Of a stretch of DNA of 64,000 nt, positions 49,889-57,845 are shown in pieces. The stretch is from the NCBI GenBank assembly GCA_964588555.1, contig CAZPPT010000001.1:1-64000 (forward strand). The letters run 5' to 3'. The position numbers and the translations under genes are program-made. How positions within the stretch are numbered: the stretch's first letter is position 1; every line of letters begins with the position of its first letter. This stretch comes from JAGVWJ01 sp964588555 (GTDB lineage Archaea; Micrarchaeota; Micrarchaeia; Anstonellales; Bilamarchaeaceae). Under the pieces are notes generated by a model. That model was given only the letters and a program-made list of their open reading frames with translations, was not told the DNA's origin and made no database searches.

Positions 49889-50790
49889 ATCCGCACCAAT
49901 TCACAATAGTCCGTAAACCGTTTTTCAACTTCTTTCTTTGCCGCACCCGCCAGTTTATTGACAGAAAAATCCCCAACTGCGAGACTACCCATTACGGTCG
50001 CGTATGCTATTGCGATTTTTAGTTGTGAAATGATCGGCGAAACTGCGTGTTCATTTGCAAGATAGCCAAGTAACCCGCCTGCAAACGCGTCCCCTGCACC
50101 GGTCGGGTCAACAATAACTTCTAGGGGAAGCGCTGGAAACGGAATGACGCGTGAACCGTAAAACAAGAGGCAGCCGTGCTCGCCTTTTTTTATGATGACG
50201 ATTTTTGGCCCGAGTTCGCTTATTTTTTTGCCACATTTTACAAGATTGGTTTCGTTTGTGAGCATACGCGCCTCGGAGTCATTGAGCACGACCCCGTCAA
50301 CCTGCGCAATTGTATTGATAAGTGAGTCACGCTCGTTTTTTATATAATGTTCAATCGTATCCATAAAAGCCAATCTCTTATTTTTTGCCTGTGTAAGGAC
50401 ATCAAGCTGTTTTTGAGGTGGCATGGTCGCAAGGTAAATAAATTCGCTCTTTGAAGCCTCTTTTGAGAGAACTGGCTCAAACTCGCCAAGTACATTCAAA
50501 TCAGTTTTATTGGTATGGCGGTGATAGAGATCAAACGAAAAAGTTGAATCGTAGTGGAACGTTTTTCCCTCTTTTTTCTCTACCGACCCCATGTCGCTTT
50601 TTCTTTCGAGGAGTTGCCAGTACTCATGTGGAAAATCAGTTCCGACAACACTGCACACATATGTTTTTGCAAGGAAGCTTGATGCCAATGAGAAATAACT
50701 CGCTGCACCGCCGAGGACGTTTTCAACTGTCTTAAACGGGGTTCTTGTAGTATCTAGTGCAATTGAGCCGGCACAGGTGATGGATGACAT
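49885..50790 (-). CDS. PfkB/ribokinase family sugar or nucleoside kinase
   Basis: 301-aa kinase with the family's two signatures: GGAASYFSLASSFLAKTYVCSVVGTDFP at the N-terminus and the anion-hole/catalytic motif VDPTGAGDAFAGGLLGYLAN near residue 230, whose Asp is the catalytic base. EARMLTNETNLVKCGKKI precedes it. The substrate (ribose, adenosine, fructose-type sugar) cannot be read. It converges on the transporter gene. Confidence 0.92.
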   Translation of the reverse strand: MSSITCAGSIALDTTRTPFKTVENVLGGAASYFSLASSFLAKTYVCSVVGTDFPHEYWQLLERKSDMGSVEKKEGKTFHYDSTFSFDLYHRHTNKTDLNVLGEFEPVLSKEASKSEFIYLATMPPQKQLDVLTQAKNKRLAFMDTIEHYIKNERDSLINTIAQVDGVVLNDSEARMLTNETNLVKCGKKISELGPKIVIIKKGEHGCLLFYGSRVIPFPALPLEVIVDPTGAGDAFAGGLLGYLANEHAVSPIISQLKIAIAYATVMGSLAVGDFSVNKLAGAAKKEVEKRFTDYCELVRI

Positions 50791-50840
50791 ACAAATACAT
50801 TACATAATCGATTTTTAAATAGTGGATTTGAATCTACTGC

Positions 50841-52061
50841 ATGTCACTTCTCATAAAGAACGCAACCGTCGTAACGCAGAACCCGAATCGGGACATCATC
50901 GACAATTGCGATATTTTAATTACTGGAAACACGATCGAGCGGGTTGGTAAAAAAATAGACGCGCGTGCCGAGTTTGTTATCGACGGAACCGATAAAATCG
51001 CGCTTCCCGGTCTTGTAAATGCACATACCCATGTTGCAATGACAACCCTCCGCGGGCTGGGGGAGGGTTTGCCGCTTGACCGATGGTTAAACGAAAAAAT
51101 ATGGCCAATGGAAAAGGAACTGACAAAAGAGCAGATATACCAAAGCTCGCTTCTTGGAATTGAAGAGATGATCCGTTCGGGCATTACGGCGTTTATTGAC
51201 ATGTACTTTGTATTTCCTGATGAAATTGCAAAGGCATGCGAACGGATCGGGATACGGGGGAGCATCAGTCACGCGATCATCGACAAACCAAAACATACGG
51301 CAAATGATTCGGCCGCATTTTTAAAACGATGGAAAAAAAGGGCGCTTGTTATGCCTCAGGTATCGGCCCATTCGATTTACACATGTGAAGAAGAAACACT
51401 CGTAAAGGCAAAGGAACTTGCACAAAAGGAAAATGTCCCGTTTCACATGCACCTTTCCGAAACGCGAAAGGAGGTATTTGACTGCCTTGAGAAAACAAAA
51501 AAATATCCTGTCGAATTCATCGACTCGCTTGGGTTGGTCGATGAACATTCTATTTTCGCACATGCAAGCTGGGTCACAAAACGCGAAATCGGAATTATTG
51601 CAAAAAAACGCGCAACCGTCGTAAATTGCCCGGTCAGCAACCTCAAGCTTGCGACAGGCGGGATATGTCCGGTACGCGAATATTACGGACAAGGGACAAA
51701 CGTATGCATTGGCACTGACGGCCCGGCAAGCAACAATAGCCTTAACATGTTTGAATCAATAAAACTGAGCTCCCTTTTACAAAAGCACCATTACTGGAAG
51801 GCAGACGTCGTCCCTGCGCAAGCATTTCTTGATTTTGCCACGGTCAATGGGGCGCAAGCGCTTGGGATTAATGGTGGAAGTATTGAGAAGGGAAAGCTTG
51901 CGGACATTATCCTTCTAGATGCAAGGGCACCGAACCTTAAGCCTCAAAACGATATTGTGTCAAACATCACCTACAGTACCCACCCTGGCAATGTCACCCA
52001 CTCAATAATAAACGGAACGCTTGTCATGAAAGACCGCCAGCTACTCATGAACGGCCACTAA
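50841..52061 (+). CDS. mtaD: Amidohydrolase: S-adenosylhomocysteine/methylthioadenosine deaminase type
   Basis: 406-aa metal-dependent hydrolase of the MtaD/SahH-deaminase (DadD) type. Metal motif LPGLVNAHTHVAMTTLRGLGEGLPLDRWLNEKIWPME, HMHLSETRKEV, HASWVTKREIGIIAKKRATVVNCPVSNLKLATG and IGTDGPASNNSLNMFE are hallmark blocks; the first HxH, later His and the final Asp bind the metal. In archaea it deaminates S-adenosylhomocysteine, methylthioadenosine or 5'-deoxyadenosine for purine/methionine salvage. The start codon lies on a short leader after a TTTTTAAAT-type TATA. Confidence 0.93.
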   Translation: MSLLIKNATVVTQNPNRDIIDNCDILITGNTIERVGKKIDARAEFVIDGTDKIALPGLVNAHTHVAMTTLRGLGEGLPLDRWLNEKIWPMEKELTKEQIYQSSLLGIEEMIRSGITAFIDMYFVFPDEIAKACERIGIRGSISHAIIDKPKHTANDSAAFLKRWKKRALVMPQVSAHSIYTCEEETLVKAKELAQKENVPFHMHLSETRKEVFDCLEKTKKYPVEFIDSLGLVDEHSIFAHASWVTKREIGIIAKKRATVVNCPVSNLKLATGGICPVREYYGQGTNVCIGTDGPASNNSLNMFESIKLSSLLQKHHYWKADVVPAQAFLDFATVNGAQALGINGGSIEKGKLADIILLDARAPNLKPQNDIVSNITYSTHPGNVTHSIINGTLVMKDRQLLMNGH

Positions 52062-52097
52062 AGTTATATTTTAGAACATTAACTTTGTAATAAACAC

Positions 52098-52364
52098 ATG
52101 GCAGGCATATGGAGAATCGTAATGGGGGCAATGATACCGGTGCAGATATCAAGTATTGAGCTTATCAAGCGCATCGGCAAGGCAAGAAGTGTTGAAGGCG
52201 TAGACATAAACATCACGGAAGTTGAGCGCAAGATGGAGATCGCACGCATCTCGATAATAGGAAACGAGCTTGATTTTGAGTACATCAAAAAAACCATTGA
52301 GGATACGGGCGTTTCGATCCAGAGCATTGACCGTGTATCAGTCGGGAAGAAAACAGAAGAGTAG
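52098..52364 (+). CDS. DUF211 family protein
   Basis: 88-aa protein matching DUF211: ISSIELIKRIGKARSVEGVDINITEVERKMEIARISIIGNELDFEYIKKTIEDTGVSIQSIDRVSVGK. DUF211 is a small ferredoxin-like fold found mainly in archaea, often near metal transporters. Its stop is followed immediately by the VIT1-like gene start, so the pair is cotranscribed and may act together in metal handling; this is inference. Confidence 0.9.
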   Translation: MAGIWRIVMGAMIPVQISSIELIKRIGKARSVEGVDINITEVERKMEIARISIIGNELDFEYIKKTIEDTGVSIQSIDRVSVGKKTEE

Positions 52365-52961
52365 ATGCGTGTGCTTGCAATTTTCCGTAAACATGTGGAG
52401 CGTTTTAGGCATTATGACCGCATGACCAAAATGAGCGGCATATTGCGACGTTACTTTGTCATGAACGCGTTTGACGGCGCGCTTACCATATTTGGGGTGC
52501 TTGTCGGCGCATACTTTGCAAACCTCGAGGATGCCGATTCGATTATCAAGCTTGGCCTTGCAACTGCGGCGGCGGTAGGCGTGTCGGGTTTTACCGGGAC
52601 CTTTTTTATCGAAAGTGCCGAACGAAAAAGCGAGCTTAGGAATATAGAGTCAACGATCCACCGCAAGCTTGAAAAAACCGAGATACACCATGCATATAAG
52701 TATGCGGCGACACTTGCGGCTCTTGTTGACGGGACGTCGACACTTTTTGCGTCGCTTGTAATCCTCAGCCCGTTCTTTTTTGGCACCATGGTTGCGCCGA
52801 TAGAGACATTATATTATAGCTCATTTGCCCTTGCAATAGGGGCGTTCTTCCTTCTTGGGGCATTTCTTGGCAGGATATCGCGCGAGAGTGCGGCAATCAC
52901 GGGACTAAAGCTTGTTCTTGCAGGGTTGTTCTGCCTTGTGATCGTATACCTGATTACTTAA
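52365..52961 (+). CDS. VIT1/CCC1-type membrane transporter
   Basis: 198-aa protein of the VIT1/CCC1 iron/manganese transporter superfamily, with about five membrane segments and the family stretch FVMNAFDGALTIFGVLVGAYFA and GVSGFTGTFFIESAERKSELRNIE. The cytoplasmic, Glu/Lys-rich loop between helices 2 and 3 (residues about 85-110) is where metal-binding sites lie in VIT proteins. Start is directly after the DUF211 stop. Substrate is likely iron or manganese by homology. Confidence 0.88.
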   Translation: MRVLAIFRKHVERFRHYDRMTKMSGILRRYFVMNAFDGALTIFGVLVGAYFANLEDADSIIKLGLATAAAVGVSGFTGTFFIESAERKSELRNIESTIHRKLEKTEIHHAYKYAATLAALVDGTSTLFASLVILSPFFFGTMVAPIETLYYSSFALAIGAFFLLGAFLGRISRESAAITGLKLVLAGLFCLVIVYLIT

Positions 52962-53076
52962 ATACATAGGTTTAAATTGGGATAGTGGCCTAATATAGCT
53001 ACTTAGATGGACGGGTAAAGGTTTTCGCCTTTATCCAAAGCCATAGAAGAATAAGTAAATAAAGGTGTAAAATAAA

Positions 53077-53214
53077 ATGGCATTTGACCGAGATCGCCCC
53101 ATGTACGATGCTACATGCAGCGATTGTGGACAAGCTTGTCAAGTACCGTTCGAGCCAAAGGAAGGCCGACCGGTGTACTGCCGAGATTGTTACAAGAAAC
53201 ACAAGAAATTCTAA
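53077..53214 (+). CDS. CxxC-x17-CxxC zinc-binding small protein
   Basis: 45-aa protein: MYDATCSDCGQACQVPF then RPVYCRDCYKKHK. Two CxxC pairs at the spacing of the small CxxC-x17-CxxC family, known from archaea and some bacteria as a free-standing zinc finger or as repeats. Function unknown. Start at ATG 53077 behind AAAGGTGT. It lies in a 115-nt stretch after the VIT gene with its own TATA-like GGTTTAAATTG at about 52969-52978. Confidence 0.75.
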   Translation: MAFDRDRPMYDATCSDCGQACQVPFEPKEGRPVYCRDCYKKHKKF

Positions 53215-53220
53215 GCCGAT

Positions 53221-53239
53221 TTACAGCTAACCGCTGTAA
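53221..53239 (+). terminator. Hairpin and T-rich tract after the zinc protein
   Basis: TTACAGC-TAACC-GCTGTAA forms a 7-bp stem with a 5-nt loop a few nucleotides after the stop codon; a T-rich tract (about 53260-53282) follows. Typical of a transcription end. Confidence 0.45.
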
Positions 53240-53320
53240 GTAAGGAAAATTAGATGTAAAATTTTTGGATTTTGTTTTTTTTACCCTCATTTTAAAATTT
53301 TCGTTTTATAGTGTATTAGT

Positions 53321-53449
53321 ATGGATGTTAAAAGATTATGTAATATAGCATTTCCATATGCACTTGTTCTCTTTATTATTACAATTCTCTTTGTTGGTTT
53401 TGTAGTTCTTACCATGCCGCGAGGCGATTTTAGCGAGCCAATGGAATAA
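53321..53449 (+). CDS. Small single-span membrane protein (may be split from next gene)
   Basis: 42-aa frame from ATG 53321, MDVKRLCNIAFPYALVLFIITILFVGFVVLTM then RGDFSEPME. One strong membrane helix. A TATA-like TTTTATA at 53304-53310 lies upstream. The end overlaps, in another frame, the hydrophobic protein that begins REAILASQWNKALLIAAL upstream of ATG 53475, so the two could be one protein broken by a frameshift. See the finding. Confidence 0.45.
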   Translation: MDVKRLCNIAFPYALVLFIITILFVGFVVLTMPRGDFSEPME

Positions 53450-53474
53450 GGCACTTCTTATTGCGGCGCTGATC

Positions 53475-53864
53475 ATGCTTGTCTTGTCCACTACTGTCGC
53501 ACTCTGGACCGGCTACATCGGCGTAAAAAAAGGACTGACTGTTATTGAGAGTGGTGCGCTTACAGCATGCGCCTATATTATTAATGTATCAATAGTAGCA
53601 ATTCTTGAAATTCTTATGATTGGTGCTGCTGCAGTCATGGGATCAGGCACCCTTGGAGCAGGTGGTGCCCTGGGCGTATTGGGTGTTGGGATTGTGGTGA
53701 TCATTTTTGCAAATGCACTATACGCAATTCTGGGTGGTGCGGTGTTTTTTGCGCTTGGTGCGATTCCAGCTGCGATTTTTGGTAAAGAAAAGAAAGAAAC
53801 AGACATAGATTTTAGTAAAATAAAAAAAGATGATGTGCTTAGTATCGATGGTGAGAAATACTAA
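53475..53864 (+). CDS. Multi-span membrane protein, start unclear
   Basis: 129 aa from ATG 53475, with three or four hydrophobic segments (MLVLSTTVALWTGYIGVKKG, ALTACAYIINVSIVAILEILMIG, LGVGIVVIIFANALYAILGGAVFFALG) and a charged tail with KEKKETDIDF. The reading frame stays open and protein-like upstream of the ATG (ILASQWNKALLIAALI) with no ATG, GTG or TTG, so a non-AUG start or a frameshift with the 42-aa frame is likely. Resembles small archaeal DUF5518-type membrane proteins; not certain. Confidence 0.55.
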   Translation: MLVLSTTVALWTGYIGVKKGLTVIESGALTACAYIINVSIVAILEILMIGAAAVMGSGTLGAGGALGVLGVGIVVIIFANALYAILGGAVFFALGAIPAAIFGKEKKETDIDFSKIKKDDVLSIDGEKY

Positions 53865-53978
53865 GTGGTGAAAAACGAGAGCCACTGGCTTCATAAAAAT
53901 AACGAATTAGAAGTGATAATCGAACTTCTCAAAATTGGCGAGAGCTATTTCACACCGCGCTTTTTCATATTCTATTAA
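53865..53978 (+). CDS. Short frame after the membrane protein (candidate)
   Basis: 37-codon frame beginning GTG GTG directly after the previous stop: VVKNESHWLHKNNELEVIIELL...TPRFFIFY. A helix-forming middle and an aromatic end, possibly a gene fragment. Weak evidence: adjacency and amino-acid composition only. Confidence 0.2.
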   Translation: MVKNESHWLHKNNELEVIIELLKIGESYFTPRFFIFY

Positions 53979-53990
53979 TCGCTAGAATAA

Positions 53991-55304
53991 TCAGCCAACC
54001 ATCATATCCTTCACTCTAATATGCGGACCGCCATCGCTTACCGGTGCACGCTGGCCGAATTTTCCGCAAATGCCTGGAGAAGTCCCAAAATCAGTGCCAA
54101 CAAGTTCGACGCCGTTTAACGTTTCAAGAATATTGCCGCTTAATGTAACATCACGAAGGAGGTTTCCAAGCTCGCCATTCTTGATTTCATAAGCTTCTTC
54201 TGCCTTAAACATAAATCCGCCGCTGAATATGTCAACGCTTCCTCCTTTCATCCCCTTAAGATAAACCCCGTAACGAATATCAAAAAGGTCTTCCTTTTTT
54301 GTGCTGCCCGGCATAAAATAAGTATTGCTCATACGGACAATCGGTACCTGCTCAAAACCGTCCGCGCGGGCATGTCCGTTTGCCAAAATGCCAAGGCGTG
54401 CGGATGTTTCTCGCGAATTAAGGTAGTTCACAAGCTTCCCGCCTTCGACAATGGGCGTCTTTGCCGCGCGTACCCCTTCGTCGTCATACACATAATGGCC
54501 AAAGTCGTCTGCAGTCGGGTCGTCAACAATGGTGACAAGCTCGCTTCCAAGACGCTCGTTAAGCCTTCCTGAAAGGATTGATTCACGGTCGACAACGCTG
54601 TCCGCTTCTGAAGCATGGCCAACCGCCTCGTGCGAAAACACCCCTGTCATCTCCGGGTCAAGCACTACGGTAAACCTGCCGTTTACGGGCGGAAGTGCCT
54701 CAAGAAGCCGCTCTGCCTTTTCATCGGCAGTCCGTGCAAGTGCATGGGGGTCAATCTTGGAAAAACCGTGGAGCGATGCTGCAGTTTCGTATCCGCGCTG
54801 AAGCGTCTTTTCATTCTTTGCAACAACTGAATAGGAAACATATGTGTAACTAAGGTGCTGGGTGATCTCGCTTCCTTCTGAACTGTAAAATTCCTTGGTA
54901 ACCACCGTATCGGTGCAGGATATGGTCGAACCGATGACGTGGGGGCCGCTGATCTCCTTTTTTGCATCAAGGAGCGACGTGACTTTCTCCTCGACAGGGA
55001 TCGTATTAAAAGGGATAGTAATTTTCTTCTTTTCAACCCTTTTGTCATCAAGCTTTATGGTCCCGCGTTCAAGGAGCGCAAGGCGGTGTGCGCGTTCAAG
55101 AAGTTCATCAACCCGGCACGTGGCGTCGTTGCTTGAGGCAAAGCCCCATGAGCCGTTGGCAAGCACCCGTGCGGATATGCCATAAAATCGGCCCGCTGAG
55201 ATGCTTACCTCATCGTTATTTATTTTTATTGAAGCGTCAGTACCTGCATACCTGCGTAGATCCGCATAAGGATACGCAGCAAGAAGCGAAAGATAATCTA
55301 CCAT
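53991..55304 (-). CDS. tldD: TldD-type metallopeptidase
   Basis: 437-aa member of the TldD/PmbA family. The metal-binding helix is FSHEAVGHASEADSV (HExxxH, residues about 225-230), DDEGVRAAKTPIVEGGKLVNYLNSRETSARLG follows, and the C-terminal GICGKFGQRAPVSDGGPHIRVKDMMVG contains the conserved Cys ligand. TldD acts with TldE/PmbA in bacteria; no PmbA gene is in this window. It may process or degrade peptides. Confidence 0.94.
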   Translation of the reverse strand: MVDYLSLLAAYPYADLRRYAGTDASIKINNDEVSISAGRFYGISARVLANGSWGFASSNDATCRVDELLERAHRLALLERGTIKLDDKRVEKKKITIPFNTIPVEEKVTSLLDAKKEISGPHVIGSTISCTDTVVTKEFYSSEGSEITQHLSYTYVSYSVVAKNEKTLQRGYETAASLHGFSKIDPHALARTADEKAERLLEALPPVNGRFTVVLDPEMTGVFSHEAVGHASEADSVVDRESILSGRLNERLGSELVTIVDDPTADDFGHYVYDDEGVRAAKTPIVEGGKLVNYLNSRETSARLGILANGHARADGFEQVPIVRMSNTYFMPGSTKKEDLFDIRYGVYLKGMKGGSVDIFSGGFMFKAEEAYEIKNGELGNLLRDVTLSGNILETLNGVELVGTDFGTSPGICGKFGQRAPVSDGGPHIRVKDMMVG

Positions 55305-55319
55305 GACAACAACCGTACG

Positions 55320-55655
55320 CTAAACAAGCAAGCGCAGTTTTTCAGCATAACTGCGTAGCAGTTTTTTCTGGTCCCGATCCTGGAGCACCCCGCATAAAAG
55401 GTAGGTTCCGACCGGGACGATTACGACATAATTGCCGCCTGATGTCACCTCGATTTCACGCGGTGCATCCTGCATAGTCTTAAGAAGCGCGTCACAAACA
55501 TTTGAAAATGATGCAAGCGCACCTGCCCCTGCCTTGCCAAGCGTAAGCGTGGATGAAAGAAGAAGCCCGTCGTTGCGCACAACCGCGCTCCTGATGCCGT
55601 CCTTTTGCAGACCACCGAGGATTCCCTCGATACTGGCGGATTTAGTCGTTTCCAT
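55320..55655 (-). CDS. Roadblock/LC7 domain protein
   Basis: 111-aa single-domain protein with the Roadblock/LC7 pattern: helix ASIEGILGGLQKDGIRSAVVRNDGLLLSSTL, then SFSNVCDALLKTMQ, EIEVTSGGNYVVIVPVGTYLLCGVL, and a C-terminal helix. Such proteins pair with small GTPases or ATPases in archaeal signalling. It lies next to the degenerate RecA-like ATPase gene (58 nt upstream on the same strand), suggesting partners. Start at ATG 55655. Confidence 0.85.
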   Translation of the reverse strand: METTKSASIEGILGGLQKDGIRSAVVRNDGLLLSSTLTLGKAGAGALASFSNVCDALLKTMQDAPREIEVTSGGNYVVIVPVGTYLLCGVLQDRDQKKLLRSYAEKLRLLV

Positions 55656-55713
55656 GGGTATATTGCCCTCTATATATTTATTAGTATTGCGCTTGCATTG
55701 CAGATGGCCTGAT

Positions 55714-56433
55714 TCATATAATAGTTATGCCGTTCGAGCCAAGCTTTATGGGAAGGCTTAGGCCGCTTGACTTGACACGAAACTCAAAATTGCCCCCTGT
55801 GTTGACTATGAGATACCATTCATCCATCGCATGTTCCACCATGCTTAAAAGCGGCTTGTCGTGCACCCCTTCCTCCACAAGAAATAGCGCCGTTGCGTCC
55901 GCATTGCGCAGGCGGCCGGTCACGAGCTGCAGAAATTTAAGCATTGAGTCGCGCGGATTGTACAGTAAAAGCGTTGAAAGCGAGTAAAACACGACCTTAA
56001 GTTTCTTGCCTGCATGTTTAGAAATCTCCTGGCTGATCGCAAATGAAAGGTCCTCGAGGGATTGTGGCCCGGAGATCATAGTTACGCCGTCCTCCTTTGT
56101 CCCTTGGCCGATCGTTGCCGAATACCCGTCAATAAACGTGATTCGTTCACCCGTCAAAGCAAGGTCATAGCTGGCAGCCTTTTCAGTGATGGTTGCAGGG
56201 GTCGCATCAACAGTGATGAAGAGCACATACTCATTTTTTGCAGCAAGCGCACTGTGGGCAAAATGATAGGAGAACACAAGCTTCTCCATGCCGTTTGCAC
56301 CAAGGAGCATTATATTGCCTGGTGAAGCATACCCTCCTTCAAGAATAATGTCAAGGTCATGTATGCCGGTTGATGCCCGGCTCTTTTTCATAATGGGAAG
56401 ATGCTCGTCAACACCAAGCGGTGGCAGGTCCAT
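55714..56433 (-). CDS. RecA-superfamily (RAD55/KaiC-like) protein with degenerate Walker A
   Basis: 239-aa RecA-fold protein starting at ATG 56433; the upstream TTG is less likely. GIHDLDIILEGGYASPGNIMLLGANGMEKLVFSYHFAHS shows the family N-terminus (SPGxxxL before the P-loop), but the P-loop is GANGMEKL rather than GxxGxGKT: the second Gly is Glu and the final Thr/Ser is Leu. LKVVFYSLSTLLLYNPRD is the Walker B-like strand, with Ser where Asp is usual. It probably lacks ATPase activity and acts as a scaffold or sensor. Upstream of the roadblock gene. Confidence 0.8.
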   Translation of the reverse strand: MDLPPLGVDEHLPIMKKSRASTGIHDLDIILEGGYASPGNIMLLGANGMEKLVFSYHFAHSALAAKNEYVLFITVDATPATITEKAASYDLALTGERITFIDGYSATIGQGTKEDGVTMISGPQSLEDLSFAISQEISKHAGKKLKVVFYSLSTLLLYNPRDSMLKFLQLVTGRLRNADATALFLVEEGVHDKPLLSMVEHAMDEWYLIVNTGGNFEFRVKSSGLSLPIKLGSNGITII

Positions 56434-56442
56434 AACTCTCAA

Positions 56443-56486
56443 TTATGGGAATACAATTTAAATAGCTATTTGGCAAAATAACATCC
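56443..56486. promoter_or_regulatory. Divergent TATA region, RecA-like / reductase genes
   Basis: AATTTAAATAGC at about 56454-56465 lies about 25 nt before the plus-strand start (56487) and about 25 nt before the minus-strand start (56433). A single symmetric element could serve both genes with leaderless or short transcripts. Confidence 0.45.
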
Positions 56487-57194
56487 ATGGTTGAAATCAA
56501 AACATATAGGATTACCCAGGTAAAAAAACACGGGGAGAACATTCGTATTTATCGCCTTGAAAGTGCAACCGGTGAAACACTTGTGTTCAAACCGGGGCAG
56601 TTCGTAAACCTGTACCTAAAGGAAAATGGCGCATTTTCATTGTTCAGGCAATTCTCCATTGCATCGCAACCCGGCCTTGATTATCTTGAATTTTGTATAA
56701 AGATTGCGCCTGACGGCAGGTTCACCGCACCGCTTGACAAACTCCCCGTAGGTTCTGAAATCGGGCTTGCGGGACCGTTTGGGCACTTTGTATATGCAGG
56801 ACAGGAGCACTGCGTGTTTGTTGCGGCAGGAACGGGAATCGCGCCCATGATGAGCATGTTAAGGCACATTACGGACAACAAGGTAAATGGGGCATTTACG
56901 CTCCTGTACACAAATAAGACACGGGACTCAATACTGTATTATGATGAAATAAAGGAACTCGGGAAGCGGAATCCGTCGATAAAAACGGTTTTCACACTCA
57001 CACAAGAACCCCCCGACGACTGGAGCGGTGAACGGGGGCGCATAAATCCGGACATGGTTAAAAAATACGTTTCTAATCTAAGTGATTCAACATGGTACTT
57101 CTGCGGGCCGGTCGAATTCGTAAAGGCAGTAAAGGACCAGGTTCTTAATAATGGTGCAAAGCCACAGAACATAAAAATAGAAGGCTGGGGATAA
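56487..57194 (+). CDS. Ferredoxin/flavodoxin reductase-like FAD/NAD(P) oxidoreductase
   Basis: 235-aa member of the ferredoxin-NADP reductase family. FKPGQFVNLYL then RQFSIAS is the FAD-binding RxYSxxS, DGRFTAPLDKLPVGSEIGLAGPFG the flavin phosphate region, and AAGTGIAPMMSMLRH the NAD(P)-binding motif; YFCGPVEFVKAVKDQV is the C-terminal NAD(P) signature. It could reduce ferredoxin, a flavodoxin or act in dihydroorotate electron transfer; the partner is not adjacent. Convergent with the NlpC/P60 gene, one nucleotide apart. Confidence 0.88.
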   Translation: MVEIKTYRITQVKKHGENIRIYRLESATGETLVFKPGQFVNLYLKENGAFSLFRQFSIASQPGLDYLEFCIKIAPDGRFTAPLDKLPVGSEIGLAGPFGHFVYAGQEHCVFVAAGTGIAPMMSMLRHITDNKVNGAFTLLYTNKTRDSILYYDEIKELGKRNPSIKTVFTLTQEPPDDWSGERGRINPDMVKKYVSNLSDSTWYFCGPVEFVKAVKDQVLNNGAKPQNIKIEGWG

Positions 57195-57800
57195 TCACAT
57201 TGAATCAAGCCTGCGTGGCACGACAGTCACTGCAATAAGGCCATGCATCCTGCCTTTCTTTAAATATTCATCAAGGGATTCCTCGACCACCTGGCGGTAT
57301 TTTTTTCGTGAGGAAGCATGTATAAAGCGGCCGTTGCCTAAATAGATGCCCGTATGTGAAACCCAATAGTGCTTGCGGCCTTCAATAAGGACAGGGTCGT
57401 CGGGAACCTTGCGCCGTGAAAAAAAGAACAAAAAATCTCCAGGTGTAAGCTCGTGTGTGGCGTTTTGGCCGCCGCGTATTGTTTTTCGAACCGCAGGATA
57501 CGTAGTAAGCTCGTTAAGGAACTTTGATGGCTGATGGCTCCACTTATTCCATGGGATATCGACAAGTTCGCGAAGCACTGCAAGAAGAAGCCCAACGCAG
57601 TCAAGGTGGGGACGCCTTACCGTATTGCGACCCCCGAACCGATATTGCATCCCTGCATATTTTCGTGCAATGCGCACGACCTCGTTCTCGACCGATGCGG
57701 TACTGGTATGGACAAGCGGTGGCCGCCTGAAATCCTGTGCATGGGCACTGACTGAGATGGTAACCCCTAGTGCCGCAAAACGATACGCAAACCTGCGCAT
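57195..57800 (-). CDS. Secreted NlpC/P60 peptidase-like protein
   Basis: 201-aa protein with an N-terminal signal peptide (FAYRFAALGVTISVSAHAQ, cleavage near AHA-QD) and an NlpC/P60 domain. The catalytic Cys68 is in HLDCVGLLLAVL, His149 in YWVSHTGIYLG and His161 in GRFIHASSRKK. ELTPGDFLFF is the family's mid-motif. NlpC/P60 enzymes cleave gamma-D-Glu peptide bonds of peptidoglycan, a polymer this archaeon should lack. It is next to the secreted caspase-like gene and could be aimed at bacteria or at a host cell surface; that is inferred. Confidence 0.85.
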   Translation of the reverse strand: MRRFAYRFAALGVTISVSAHAQDFRRPPLVHTSTASVENEVVRIARKYAGMQYRFGGRNTVRRPHLDCVGLLLAVLRELVDIPWNKWSHQPSKFLNELTTYPAVRKTIRGGQNATHELTPGDFLFFFSRRKVPDDPVLIEGRKHYWVSHTGIYLGNGRFIHASSRKKYRQVVEESLDEYLKKGRMHGLIAVTVVPRRLDSM

Positions 57801-57845
57801 AAGATTATTTCGCAGATGAAGTTAAAATATGTTTTGCTTGAGAAC

